In this document: positions 11,473-24,152 of the stretch, piece after piece
Numbering within the stretch: the first letter of the stretch is position 1
Layout: each line of letters starts with the position of its first letter
Notes under the pieces: generated by a model
Database searches by the model: none
Told to the model about the DNA's origin: nothing
Seen by the model: only the letters and a program-made list of their open reading frames with translations
Assembly: GCA_019802505.1 (NCBI GenBank)
Contig: JAFMOC010000389.1
Coordinates: forward strand, 72,501-136,500
DNA length: 64,000 bases
Origin: Corydoras sp. C115
Taxonomy: Eukaryota > Chordata > Actinopteri > Siluriformes > Callichthyidae
Direction of reading: 5' to 3'
Made by a program: the position numbers and the translations under genes

Positions 11473-14400
11473 ATGAATCGTCTGAAATGTGGCCTGATCA
11501 CCGGGAGCGTGGTCGGCGCCGTGGTGTGTCTCATCGGGATTATCCTCATTCCCGTCGGCAACAAGGTCATCGAGGACACGGTCATATCGGTAAAGAGGGT
11601 CTACATTTATTCACAAAATCCGAGACCGCATTAATAATCAGGACACGAGACGGAAATCCGTTTAAAATGTCTACGGTTCAGGCTTTTTACAACTTATAAT
11701 TATAATCTACTGTAAAATATAAAACAGTCAACGAGAACATCTGGACCACAGATTATTCTGAATTAACCTCCAGATGTTCAGCAGGAATAAGACATTTACA
11801 TTCACTAGTTATTTTCCGTCATGCTTTTATAGTCCACAAAGGTGCAGCGGAGGAAACAGACCTCCCCAAAGAGCAACCCCGGCTTTAAAAGCATGATGAT
11901 TCTTCAATATTCACACTGCCTTCGTTAGAACGTTATGTTTATCTCTCAGGTTGAATGAAACCGTCTCTGAGTTGATGTTAATGCTGATGTTAAGTGCAGT
12001 CCAGCCTCTTAAGCCTCTGTGCGGACTGTGTGATGCAGGAGGCAGTGCTGGAGAAAGGAACCACGGCGTATGATAACTGGATCGCTGCAGGGGTTCCAGT
12101 TTACCGACAGTTCTGGATTTTTGATGTGCGGAATCCAGCTGAGGTTCTATCGGATGGGAGCATCCCGGATCTCATCCAGAAAGGACCGTACACATACAGG
12201 TGAGTCCAGTGTCTCTGCTGTGTGTGAATTCAGACATGTAGTCCACACGTTCTACACCGGTTCTAACCTCAGTTACAGTTCCTGCACTTTGAGTTAAAGC
12301 ACACGCTCATGTCTCATGGTGGACGATGATAACCGCTCCTCTTACACAACACACTGGACGTTTTTTTAGCTGATAAAGATATTTATGAGCGTTATTGTAC
12401 CGTTACTGTTTGTATTTTCTTCTGAATTGGTTTATATGTTTATAACTTTACTGCAGATGAATTTGTGTAATGCAGATATAAAATCTGGAACATTTACTTA
12501 GTAAGAATAATATCGCGATACAGAATAAGAGCACCTCATCGTTACTCATACAGGAACTTCCTGACGTCTCAATATGAACTAGTTCCACCTTCACAGATTC
12601 AGGGAGGTGTCCCTCCTAAATGGTGGAGTGTGACCGTGGGCATCTTTCCCTCTTAAGACATTTGTGAGGTCAGACACCGATGTTGGACGAGAGGACCTGC
12701 CTCATATCCCAGTTCTAATTGATGGAGATAAGGTCAGGGCTCTGTGAGGGTCACACAAACTGACTCGGAGTGGGGCCTGGAAGCCGCTGGAAGAGTCCAA
12801 TTGTTCAAAATTCATATCTAGGTTATAGACGTTGTTGTTATACACTATGTGGTGCACTTATTTTTATGTTATATTTTAGTTTCCAGTCATTTAAAAGTGT
12901 TATTTTTTAACAAAATCTCTAAAATTAACAAGCGTTATGATTTAGTCTTCGTTTCTGATTAATCCATCAGAGTTCAGATCGTATTCAACAAACTGAACAA
13001 ATAAAAATCTGAACCAGCAGCAGCTGACTGACACGACTGAAGAGTTTTAGTACTGCCCCCTGGTGTTAAAGATCTGTAACATCACATACAGGCACATTAC
13101 ATTGTGTTAGTCCCCTTTGCTCTGTGCTCTGATGATCAGGACCACGGACAGAGCAGGTGTTATTAGGGTGGTGGATGATGCTCAGTGCTGCAGTGACTCT
13201 GACGTGGTGGTGGTGTGAGTGTGTGTTGTGCTGGTATCAAAGTGACCTCTCTCTCTCTCTTTAGGACTCGCTACCTCCCTAAAGAGAACATCATATTCTA
13301 TGCAAACAACACGGCGTCGTTCCTGTTGCCGTCAGAAGCCATTTTTGAGCCGAGCATGTCTGTGGGAGGAGAGGAGGACGCGGTGACGTCACTGAACCTC
13401 GCTGTGGCCGTATGTTAAACCCGCTTTTGTTTGATTAATGATCTCTGCTGCAGTTGGACGTTAATATTAAATCAGAAAGGTCCAGAACAGGTTCTCCCTG
13501 CGGTGTTCTTAACTCAAACACCTGTCTCTGTCTCCGTCCTCAGTCCGGGTGTGTTTTCTGTTTCAGGGCCTCTACAGACTCATGGGTCACAAGCTGGCGA
13601 ACACCATTATTGAGCTGAATAAAGCATCACTGTTCCAGAGGAGAACAGTGCGCGAGTTGTTATGGGGTTACAGAGACAGCATTTTAAAAACCACAGTGGG
13701 AGTCTTTTACCCGGTGAGTCTTTACATCAGTGGATTAAGTTTCTGTGAAGCAAATAATCACGATAAATAAAATGAGGAATTGATAAATGTGGATGGATTG
13801 CATCTGATTGATTATTGGATAATAATTGGATTATTGGATGAAATAAACAGATATTTAGATGGATGAATGAATGTATAAAACATTGGAGGGGTTGGATGAA
13901 CGGAATGATTGAATTAATGGTGGACTGATTAAAGGTTTCGGTTGGATAGAGTGGATGTAAAGATGGATGTGGTTTGTTTTATTAGTACAATGGAACCTAC
14001 GACGGTCCCTACAACGTCTTCACTGGAAAAGACGACATTAAGAAGGTGTCAATGATCGACATGTGGAACGGCACGAAGTGAGTTCACCCCGTCATTAACC
14101 CCTCAGTCAATTAATCATTACATCATTAATTAATTAATGAAGAATAAATTATACGTAATTCTGAATGAATGGCTTTGGGAGGTGATTGATTACTTTGATA
14201 AGTGGATGATGAGTAGATGATTGGTTGGATGGTTGGTTTTGAGGACAGATGGATCCATACTGATGTGCTGATGTGTTTCAGGTCGTTGAAGTACTGGAAT
14301 AATACTTACTGTGACATGATCAATGGAACAGGTGAGTTATTAATTAATAATGTTCTACAGTAGAACCTCCATTAAACGTCAGAACGCTCGAATCCAGCTG

Positions 14401-16056
14401 AGATGAAGCTCACATGGTTTGTGTTGAACAGACGCTTCCTCCTTCCCACCGTTTCTGGACGAGAAGGAACCTCTGTACTTCTTCTCTTCAGACATCTGCA
14501 GGTACGTTGTGATGGAGCTCCATCATCATCACATGTCAGGGGTCTTTATTTAGGAACCTGGTTTAACAGACAGATCATCACCCTGTGGAACGTCCATCCA
14601 TATCAGCTGAAGTGATTATAGCTGCGCATGGAGGGACCAACTTAGAATGAGATGCTATAATCCCCGATTTAACTTCTTTAGATTAAATTTATCTGCCAGC
14701 AGAGGTCACTCTCGTCTCACTTTTCTTTTCTGTCCTTTTGTCCTCTTCATCTTCACCTCGTTCTTCATCACGTTGATGTTTTCTGAACGTTTGTCACTCA
14801 GGTCAGTGTATGCAGAGTATGACAGCAAGCAGGACCTGAAGGGAATCACGGTGTACCGCTACACCCTGCCCCCCCAGACCTTCGCCTCTCCCAACGTGAA
14901 CCCAGATAACAAGTGTTTCTGCACCAACATGGAGGTCACCAAAAACTGCACCCTAGCCGGCGTGCTGGACGTCGAGTCCTGCAGAGGTGAACAACACGGT
15001 CTCCAGATCTGTACACGTGTAGAAAAAATACAATATAAACGCAGCTGTAACAGTTTGGGGAAGGCCCTGCTATGTTCCAGTCTTTGATTCCAGGGGGTGA
15101 GAACATGTTTCTTGGTTAACTCTGCGTCTGTGCTTCAGGTTTTCCGGTGTTCATTTCTCTGCCTCATTTCCTCGACGGCAGTCCCGAGCTGCTGGACGTG
15201 GTTCATGGTCTGAACCCCGACCCTGAAGAACACCTCACCTTTCTGGATGTAGAGCCTGTAAGCAGCCTCAGGCCATGTGATGGAGAACTTCAGTGAAGTT
15301 CATTCAGTGTTCTCTGTTGTTCTAAACGCCGTCGCTCTGCTGACGTCCCTCTGTGTCTCAGATCACAGGATTCACGCTGAGGTTCGCCAAACGTCTTCAG
15401 GTGAACATGCTGTACGGCCCGTCTAAGGACATCAGGTACGTCCAGAACCGGGTTTCAGTTAAACGCTCTCAACATCGCTCTTAATAGTCCCTGCGGTGAC
15501 CTCGATGTTATGACATCACAGTTCTACTTCTCCCTCACAGGATTCTTCAAAATGTGACAGAGGACACCATGTTTCCCATCCTGTGGCTTAACGAGGTCTG
15601 ATTCTGAAATCGCTTGACTTTTATTTTATTCTTTATTTTATAAACATCGTTGCGACAGATCAAAGGAGATGTGGAGGATCAAACGGACACGGGGTGGAAT
15701 TAGTGTAGAGTACGTGTCGCAGTTTTTAATCCATCCATCCATCCATCCATTATCTTCTGCTTTATCCTATATTAGTGGGGGGGGTTCCTCATGCCCATCC
15801 AGGGGAGAACGTTTCGGGCGCTGGGCAGATACACCCAGGACAGGGGGGCAATCTATCGCTGCAGTCTTTATGTCTGTGTCATTTTAATTTGTTATCTAGC
15901 AGAAGGGTCAGTCAAGATAAAACCTCCCTGGAACCAAGAATGTTAAGGGGCCTCCTCAAGGGCCCGCAGAATTAGAACCCATAATCTTTAGATTGACAGC
16001 CCAACACCCTAAACACTGAGCTACCACACCCTGAACACACCGTATGTGTATTTATA

Positions 16057-16094
<38 letters not shown>

Positions 16095-16267
16095 AGACGG
16101 CAGCTCTGGATGATGAAACAGCGCAGATGATTAAGGATGAACTGTTCTCGAGGATGCTGATACTGGAAGCCGCTCAGATCTCCATCATAACCGTCGGCGC
16201 TCTGCTGTGTGTGTCCTGTGCGGTCGCAGTGTGTGTGGTGAAGCACAGAAGACATAGCATGGCATAA
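11473..16267 (+). CDS. cd36: CD36 / class B scavenger receptor, complete, 12 coding exons
   Basis: Two-pass membrane glycoprotein that takes up long-chain fatty acids and modified lipoproteins. Exons: 11473-11589, 12039-12199, 13265-13409, 13567-13713, 13986-14077, 14282-14331, 14432-14501, 14802-14986, 15139-15257, 15362-15435, 15541-15595, 16097-16267. They sum to 1386 nt, 461 residues plus stop (human CD36 has 472). The N-terminal membrane anchor begins MNRLKCGLITGSVVGAVV. The ectodomain carries family blocks such as LLWGYRD, FFSSDICR, the Cys-rich NPDNKCFCT, ISLPHFL, EPITGF and PILWLNE. A second hydrophobic helix near the end is followed by the short tail KHRRHSMA. N-X-S/T glycosylation sites are frequent. 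The segment after GYRD is about seven residues shorter than I recall for human. The sema3c and gnai1 neighbours support CD36 rather than SCARB1/2. A polyadenylation signal follows at 16459. Confidence 0.95.
12590..12800. repeat. Dispersed teleost repeat fragment
   Basis: Contains TTTGTGAGGTCAGACACCGA and TGTTGGACGAGAGGACCTGC. Pieces of the same element, marked by TTGGGGAAGGCC or its complement, occur at 2385, 15056, 24620, 25510, 33170, 35499 and 44010. Probably a decayed DNA transposon; not named. Confidence 0.5.
15738..15862 (-). mobile_element. SINE family A, truncated (3' part only), in cd36 intron 11
   Basis: Only the 3' third remains (CATCCAGGGGAGAACG and the GATAAAGC-type tail on the minus strand). 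The next element starts about 45 bases downstream. Confidence 0.85.
15903..16032 (-). mobile_element. SINE family B, old copy in cd36 intron 11
   Basis: Diverged match: AGAACCCATAATCTTTAGAT, GACAGCCCAACACCCT and GAGCTACCACACCCT. Confidence 0.75.
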
Positions 16268-16297
16268 AAACCTCACCACGACCACCCCCCCCCCCCC

Positions 16298-16341
<44 letters not shown>

Positions 16342-16458
16342 TGGGATTCTTTGCACTCTGAACCATGAACCGTTTTTTCGGTTATTATTGAACATTAAGG
16401 TTATTTTAATTAATTGTTCGCACTGTTAACAGAACTTTGTTAAATTAACTCCACATTC

Positions 16459-16464
16459 AATAAA
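16459..16464 (+). promoter_or_regulatory. cd36: Polyadenylation signal AATAAA of cd36
   Basis: Canonical AATAAA about 190 bases after the cd36 stop codon, in AT-rich sequence. The 3' UTR before it contains a C homopolymer and a (CA)n tract at 16285-16340. Confidence 0.7.
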
Positions 16465-18173
16465 AAGTGAAACTTCTGGAACTTTGGCTTCAGTCTCAAA
16501 TTCCCAAAACAAAGTTCAAAAGAAACTCTGATGGATTAACCCTTAAACGTTCTGCAATGTTCCTCCAGACCTCTGTGTACGTCACTGACGTCATTATGAA
16601 TTAATTATAAAGTTTAATTTAATAACATGATGACTTACCCCCGGGCAACACCGGAAGCCTTGATGATTACTGAGCAGGCTGACTAATCGATGACAGATCG
16701 CCTGGTTCGCGTCATTTGACTTAATTAATCGGTTGCTCATTAAGATGGACTGCGCAGCTCTGTAATGGTGTGAACTTTCTCAAACGTTCCTCTCCGGATT
16801 TGAAACTTGGTTTATTGCAAACGTTCGGGTTTATAACATCAATAAATAAACTGTGAACAGTAAACATGAAGATCCACACACACCATCTCACCACGAGGGG
16901 GCAGCACTCAGTCAGCTGCAACACTCAAACCTCTGCCGGCGGCAGATGGTCGAAGGGAGTCATTAATATACGGACATGTTTCAGTTCAGCTCGGCCACAC
17001 GGGGAGTGAATCGGAATCCCGACTTCTCTGTAATAAATGCAGTTGGACTCGGACAGAGCGAAACAGAGATCAGACAAATACATCAAACAGAATGACATGT
17101 ACACTGACTGTCCCTCCGTCTGTCTGTCCACCTGTCCGTACATCCATGTCATGCTGCAGCAGTATGTGACCTGTATTTAGTCCTAATCGAGTTATTAGGA
17201 TTAAGCTTATCTGCAGGGTTTGGTTAAGCTGAACTTAACTCACGTCCGATCGATGTAGCATAAAACACTCAGGTTTAAATAGACATTAAAATGGTATAAG
17301 TTCCACAGAGACACACACAGGGTTCACGAATGAGACCTGACGTGAAAACTGACCAGAGTTCATCATGTACACGGCGGGTGGGGGGTGGGGGTGGGGGTGG
17401 GGGGTGTCCTCACAGACTGAACATCGCTCACTTTAGGGTGTGAACAGGGCAGCGACGCTGTATCCTGTCATGTGATTGGGTCTTTAATGTTGAACCTTTA
17501 AGCCTAATGTACATCAACTCTGATGGAGGAACGGTGGGGTCGGCCTCGGCGGACGCCTCTTTACGTCCAGTCGTCCCTCTGGCACCTCACATCTGCGCCG
17601 CAGCTGGTGGATGGACCGTATGGACCGTATGGACCGTAGGTTGTTGTGTACGGCGTGATTTCTTGACGGATCCTAAATCATTCCCGTGGAATCCGTCCAC
17701 GTGGGCGACGCCAAACCTGCGTAAAGTTCCACAGAGCTGAATTCCGGGGGTCTCGGGGCTGCGGGACATTTATAATCCTTATGAGGGGTGAGGTGTGTAT
17801 GAGGGAGATAATGTGTCACCCTGCTGCGTAAAGGCCTGATTTATTGGACGCAGTTTTACTCCGGAGCTCTGAATCCAGCATGGAAACTTATCTTATAGAC
17901 AAAAGTATGCAGACAGCCTCCAGTTAAGGTTCGGAAACCAAAACCAAATCCACTGTGTCCTTTTTCCAAATCTGAGCATCCTGCTGTCCAATAACCAATC
18001 AGGGCTGGACATCTACAGGGAGCCTGGAGAACATGTGGAGGAGCAACACTTCACCTCCTGCATCCCGCTGACAGCCGTGTGAGCTTTCATCATGTCAATC
18101 ACATCTTCATGCAAAGACATTTTAAATAATCATATTCATGACAGTTTTCGTATATTAAACTGAATATATATAC

Positions 18174-18586
18174 TAGGGGTGAGCTGCAATATTCGCTGAT
18201 TCGACGATTCGATTCGGAGAACCGTAGTCGACTATGAACCTCATAGTCGAATGTACCATTTTGACCACATGGGGGCGCCCATGGCTGCTGCTAAGCATTA
18301 GTTTTTACATGAAATGTCTTTGTTTTCGTTATATATATAGCCTTTTGTCAAATAAAATCATCATAATTTCTGTTAATATTTTTTTTTGAAAAAAATCCAG
18401 AACGGGGATCCCATTTACGGTGCTCTAGAAAAACAAGTAAATATATTTAAAAAAAATCTTTTTAAAAACCACGCTTATAGCGCCATCTTGTGGTGAAATT
18501 TTAACTGACTCGACTATCAGTCAACTATAGGGAAAATCTGACGAATCAGATTCGACTATGAAAATCCTTAGTTGAAGACACCCCTA
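18174..18586. mobile_element. Non-autonomous hAT-like DNA transposon (MITE)
   Basis: 413 bases beginning TAGGGGTG and ending CACCCCTA, with further inverted similarity (GATTCG, TAGTCGACTATGA). Eight-base flanks ATATATAC and ATATATAT fit a hAT target duplication, though the site is AT-repetitive. No transposase. Superfamily is inferred. Confidence 0.6.
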
Positions 18587-18600
18587 ATATATATATATTT

Positions 18601-18952
18601 GTGGCGGCACGGTGGCTTAGTGGTTTGCACGTTCGCCTCTCAGCACTAGGGATTCCCGGTTCGAATCCCCATCTGGGTGGAGTTTCCATGTTCTCCCCGT
18701 GTCTGCGTGGGTTTCCTCCGGGTTCTCCGGGTTTCTCCCACAGTCCAAAAACATGGATCAAGTCAATTGAATTCTCAAAATTGCCCCATATAGAGTGTGT
18801 CTGTGTGTGTGAGTGTGTGCCCAGCAATGGATTGCCCCCTGTCCTGGGTGTATCTGCCCAGCGCCCGAGATGTTCTCCCCTGGATGGGCATTGGGAACTC
18901 CCACCGCGACCCTAATAGAGGATAAAGCGGGAGATAATGGATGAATGAATAT
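18601..18952 (+). mobile_element. SINE family A beside a MITE
   Basis: Full length, inserted in an AT repeat a few bases after the hAT-like element. Confidence 0.92.
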
Positions 18953-19402
18953 ATATATGTTAAGTCTTGTTACACATTGTTTGGATGAAGTCCAATTTAA
19001 TTTTTTTGCCTAAATGTCTTTAAGGTGTTCTGTGCAAATTTTCCTTTAATGGATAAAATCAGAAAATTAAAAAAGTTCTGGACGCAGTGGTCAAGTGTCG
19101 TGTTTTGAACACGAAGCGTCCGAATCTGTAACGCGAACGCAGCTCACGAGACTCGGATCTGATTTAAAACGATTAAACACTGCAGTTCGCATTTAAACCT
19201 TCACCTTTAAAGACATGTGAGGACCAGAGGGTTGCCAGATTGTGAGGAACGGTGAAAAGTATGTTTTGAAGTGACTTATAAGGGGAAGTCCTTATTTGGT
19301 ATGAGGGTGAGAGGGGGTTATTAGTGGTGCTCATGTTTTAGGAATGGGGTGTGAAAGTCACATGACCACATATTCAGGGTTTTGGGACATTGTAAGACTT
19401 CA

Positions 19403-19442
<40 letters not shown>

Positions 19443-19730
19443 CACAGTCATCTGGTCAGTGTATCTCATGCATGGTAATCTACAGACGCACCGAAGCACC
19501 GATGCTGGAAGCTCAAAGACAAAGTGAGGTCCATGTCTCCAGTTCGTTTTCTAAAGTTCCGTCATGTCTCTCTTCAAAGCCTCTTGTCCATCTGTCCATC
19601 TTTTCCATTTCCTGTTTTAAAAAAAGATCAAAGCAAACCATCTTCATTCCACTCTGACTCTCCTCTCCTCGTTCCTCCTCGTTCCTCCTCGGTTCTCCTC
19701 AGTCCTCCCGTCCTCTCCGCTGCACCTCCT

Positions 19731-20135
19731 CTACATGGCGTGTCGGTGGCTCCGGTGGCTCTGATGGCTCCGGTGGTTCCGGCGGCTCCGGCTCTTGTTG
19801 TTGTCCAGCAGGGGTTTCAGTTTCCCCATGTCTCCTCGCGTGTTCTGGCGGTATCCCTGCAGTTCCTTGCGTTCTTTGCAGTACTGCTTCATGGCGAGCG
19901 TCTCCGCCGGGCTCAGGGCGGACACCAGGGCCTTGGGTTGCCACGACGAGGGCCGCCGGTCGCTCAGCGCGCTCACCAGGGCCTCGCTCAGCACGTGGAG
20001 CCGGATTTTGGCCAGCGTTCGCTTGAAGCCGTTCTCGGTGCCGATGCAGTGATACAGACCCTGATCTGAGATCTGTACGGAACGAATCAAGAGGCCGTGG
20101 TCTGTCGCTACAACACGCTCGCCTTGTTTTACCTG

Positions 20136-20189
<54 letters not shown>

Positions 20190-20347
20190 GAGAAGGGAGA
20201 ACAGAAGCAGTTTGTTAGAGGATGCCTGTGTGTCGCTGTGCAGTGAGGTACAGCATCATGAGGTTCTCATCAGCCTCGTTAATAAATAAGGGCTGATGGT
20301 TCCTGAGTCGTGTGTTAAAACCTCAAGGCTGCCGGCGGCCAAACCTG

Positions 20348-20395
<48 letters not shown>

Positions 20396-20784
20396 AGTCA
20401 GACAGATGATTCTGATTGGACATCGGGGCGTCGGTTCATGCTGGTGCAGCTGGATCAGGTTTTAAAATGAAATACAGATGGGTTCATATTTCTTTGTCTT
20501 GTGCGTCGCGTCTTCTCCATCGTTCATGTAGTTTGGTTCTCAGTGTATGTTTCAGTTTGGTTCTCAGTGTGTGTTTCTGTTTGGTTCTCAGTGTGTGTTT
20601 CAGTTTGGTTCTCAGTGTGTGTTTCTGTTTGAATGGCACTCGGAGGCTGACCTCTTTGCGTCGGTCGTTTTCTCTCTGAATCAACCACTGAACGGAGGCC
20701 TGAGGGGATTTGGGGGAACACTCCAGAAAGGTGGTGTTATTCTTTACTCCATATTGAGACATCTCCACTGCATTCCTGTATGCT

Positions 20785-20830
<46 letters not shown>

Positions 20831-20915
20831 TTATGACCAAAATGTGCTGTAACTCAACAATTTGAGAAAAAGAAAAATGTATAATAATTATTTAGAAACT
20901 GGTTTAACTCCATCA

Positions 20916-20954
<39 letters not shown>

Positions 20955-21231
20955 GGGGGGGGGGGGTACGCATGCAGTGCGTCAGCTAGAATTTTGGCTC
21001 CTTGTCTTCTGAATGAGGAAAGAAACAGGGCTGCGTCCTAAACCTCCTACTACATAGTTGGCAAAAGCAGGAGGTGAGAACGGAGAGCTGGAGCTCAGAG
21101 ACGAGAAGAGGAACCGTACCTTTAAGGTTAAAGCCCCGGCAGTGAGTTAAAGGGTTCCCGTTCATGATGTCCTGCCTCCTGCTTCTCCTAAAATCAGAAC
21201 CACAAAAAGATGAACGTCTGCGACCCAAAGT

Positions 21232-21268
<37 letters not shown>

Positions 21269-21437
21269 ACACCTCTTTCCTGTTGGGTAGAAGGGGGAGC
21301 AGCTCCGCCCATCCCAGGCACAGTATGGGTCTCGTGCCAAACAGCAGTCTGCACATGCCGCTCCGTAGGCATGGCAACGGTGCAGAGATACCTGAGATAC
21401 TCCGTACTCTGAGCTAACGTACAGCTGTTGCTGTAAT

Positions 21438-21495
<58 letters not shown>

Positions 21496-21761
21496 ACTAC
21501 ACTCATCCATCCATCCACTGTGCACAATGTGCTGTAATGATAATAAGGTCTTCTTGTTGTAATTTCACCTGTTTGATTTATTATGATTAATTATTTATTA
21601 ATGCTTCATTCATACAGTTTTGATCATTAATTAAAACGGATCGTTACCTTTTTCGATGAGATTTTCAGGTGAGTGACTGCAGACGGTTTCTGTTCCGAGT
21701 CAGAAATAAAAAGGAGTCAGAGTGATTTCAGTGTGTTCACATCAGTCATAACCCCCCCCCC

Positions 21762-21808
<47 letters not shown>

Positions 21809-22313
21809 CTCTCTCTCTCTCTGGATGGCGGGAGTTCAGACCTTAAACACTTCCAGCTCCTCCAGGATCAGATCCTCATCCAGAGAGCGATTAGAGGGTA
21901 ACACCACCACCTTCTGCACCGTCCCTTTGTCTGAGAGAGAGAGCGAGAGAGAGAGAGCGAGAGAGAGTGAGAGAGAGATCAGGATGATGACCACAGAGAG
22001 GGGCGAACGTTCACCCCGTGTCTCATTAAACACAGAGCTGCTTTTGTTTCACTGAGCGAACTGAAACGATCTGCTGTCCTTCTGATGGACGCCGTCAGAC
22101 AGACAGACGTGCAGATGTGGTCTCTGCTTTAATGTCTCACAGCTCTGAGACAGAAAGACCCCTTCATCCCAACAGGGATTCGAACCCAGGATCCTCTCAT
22201 GAGAATGAGAATGCAGTAATCATTACCCTGCGTTGTGTGTCTGTATGTGATGTGGATTCAGGGTTCAGGTACAAACAGGTCGTTTGCATCAACCACCTAA
22301 AGCTGTGTGTGTG

Positions 22314-22350
<37 letters not shown>

Positions 22351-22934
22351 GAATGGTGTCTGTGGCGTCTGAGCGAGACCTGTGCCGAGGAAGAGGACGT
22401 GGTACGGTCCGTCGGCGGCGTGCACCTGGTCCACAGCGATGGCGGTGTATTTGTAGTCGGCGTGGGTGCGCAGCAGCAGGGGGCGCCGCCCCGCCGGGTA
22501 CACGGGGTTAAACATCAGGGGGTGATTTCGCATGAAGGTCACGACGTCGTCCGAAAACTCCTTAGTGCTGTGGATGTCCGGAGTGAAGGCTCCGCCCGGA
22601 CACTGCAACCCAGACAGACGGACAGAACCGCAGCGTGACATCATCCACAGATCACAGGGGTTAGATCAGCGGGGTGAGCGCTGAGACTCACGGTTCCGGG
22701 GCGGGGGTACGGCATCCGGCCCTGAAACGCCGTCCACTGGAAATTGGGGCCGTCTCTGTGAGCAAAGGGCCCGTTAAAGACGGTCAGGATGTCGGCCACG
22801 TTGTACACACACACCGCAGAACCCTTAAACACAGAACTACAGAGAAATAAAACGTGAGTTTAACCTTCAGGACTGAGAGAGACACAGAGACAGAGAGAGA
22901 GAGACAGAGACAGAGAGACACAGAGAGAGACAGA

Positions 22935-22966
<32 letters not shown>

Positions 22967-22997
22967 TACAGAGACAGAGAGAGAGAGAGAGAGAGAG

Positions 22998-23053
<56 letters not shown>

Positions 23054-23368
23054 CAGAGAGACAGAGACAGAGAGACAGACAGAGACAGACAGAGAGAGAG
23101 ACAGAAAGAGAGACAGACAGAAAGAGAGACAGAGAGAGAGAGAGACAGAGAGACAGAGAGACAGAGAGACAGAGACAGAGAGACAGACAGAGACAGACAG
23201 AGAGAGAGACAGAAAGAGAGAGAGACAGAAAGAGAGACAGAGAGAGAGACAGAAAGAGAGACAGAGAGAGAGAGAGACAGAGAGCAGCACAGACCTGGTG
23301 GAGGTGAAGAGTCCGTACAGGAGGAGACCTTTTGGATTTTCAGTCTCCATCATAAACACACTCTCTGT

Positions 23369-23457
<89 letters not shown>

Positions 23458-24104
23458 TGTTTTGTTTTTTAATGCAGATGTTTTGGTTTTCAATGCAGAT
23501 GTTTTGGTTTTTAATGCAGATGTTTTGCAGATGTTTTGTTTTTTTAATGCAGATGCTTTGGTTCTTAATGCAGATGTTTTGTTTTTTTAATGCAGATGTT
23601 TTGGTTTTTTTAATGCAGATGTTTTTTTTTTTAATGCAGATGTTTTGGTTTTTTTAATGCAGATGTTTTGTTTTTCAATGCAGATGTTTTGTTGTTTAAT
23701 GCAGATGTTTTGGTTTTTTAATGCAGATGTTTTGGTTTTTAATGCAGATGTTTTGGTTTTTAAATGTTTGGTGTTTTGGTTTTTAATGCAGATGTTTTGG
23801 TTTTTAATGCAGATGTTTTGGTTTTTAATGCAGATGTTTTCGTTTTTAATGCAGATGTTTTTATTTTTAATGCAGATGTTTTGGTTTTTTTTAATGCAGA
23901 TGTTTTGGTTTTTAATGCAGATGTTTTGGTTTTTAATGCAGATGTTTTGATGTTGAATGTTTGGTGTTAATGCTGCAGACGTCTCCTCACCGAGCTCATC
24001 AAAGTGCGTCTCCGTGCCGTCCTCCTCCAGAACCGAACACACCATGCGCGCCTTCAGGAATGTCGTCCACTTGTTTACTAAACTGCGCTGACCGCCTACG
24101 TCAT

Positions 24105-24152
<48 letters not shown>

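Larger units (their letters stand above)
16268..19730. other. Tail-to-tail intergenic region, cd36 to sema3c
   Basis: cd36 3' UTR, a fragment of a dispersed repeat at 17895-18110, a hAT-like MITE, a SINE and a (TG)n tract at 19406-19440. No coding region recognised. Confidence 0.6.

Noticed and set aside
22140..22235. tRNA-like segment with GGGATTCGAACCCAGGATCC
   Set aside because: Single B-box-like match in a sema3c intron without the remaining tRNA arms; probably an old SINE remnant.
22854..23657. 267-codon frame rich in Arg/Glu/Thr
   Set aside because: Translation of GA and CA simple repeats that straddles sema3c exon 9 on the opposite strand.
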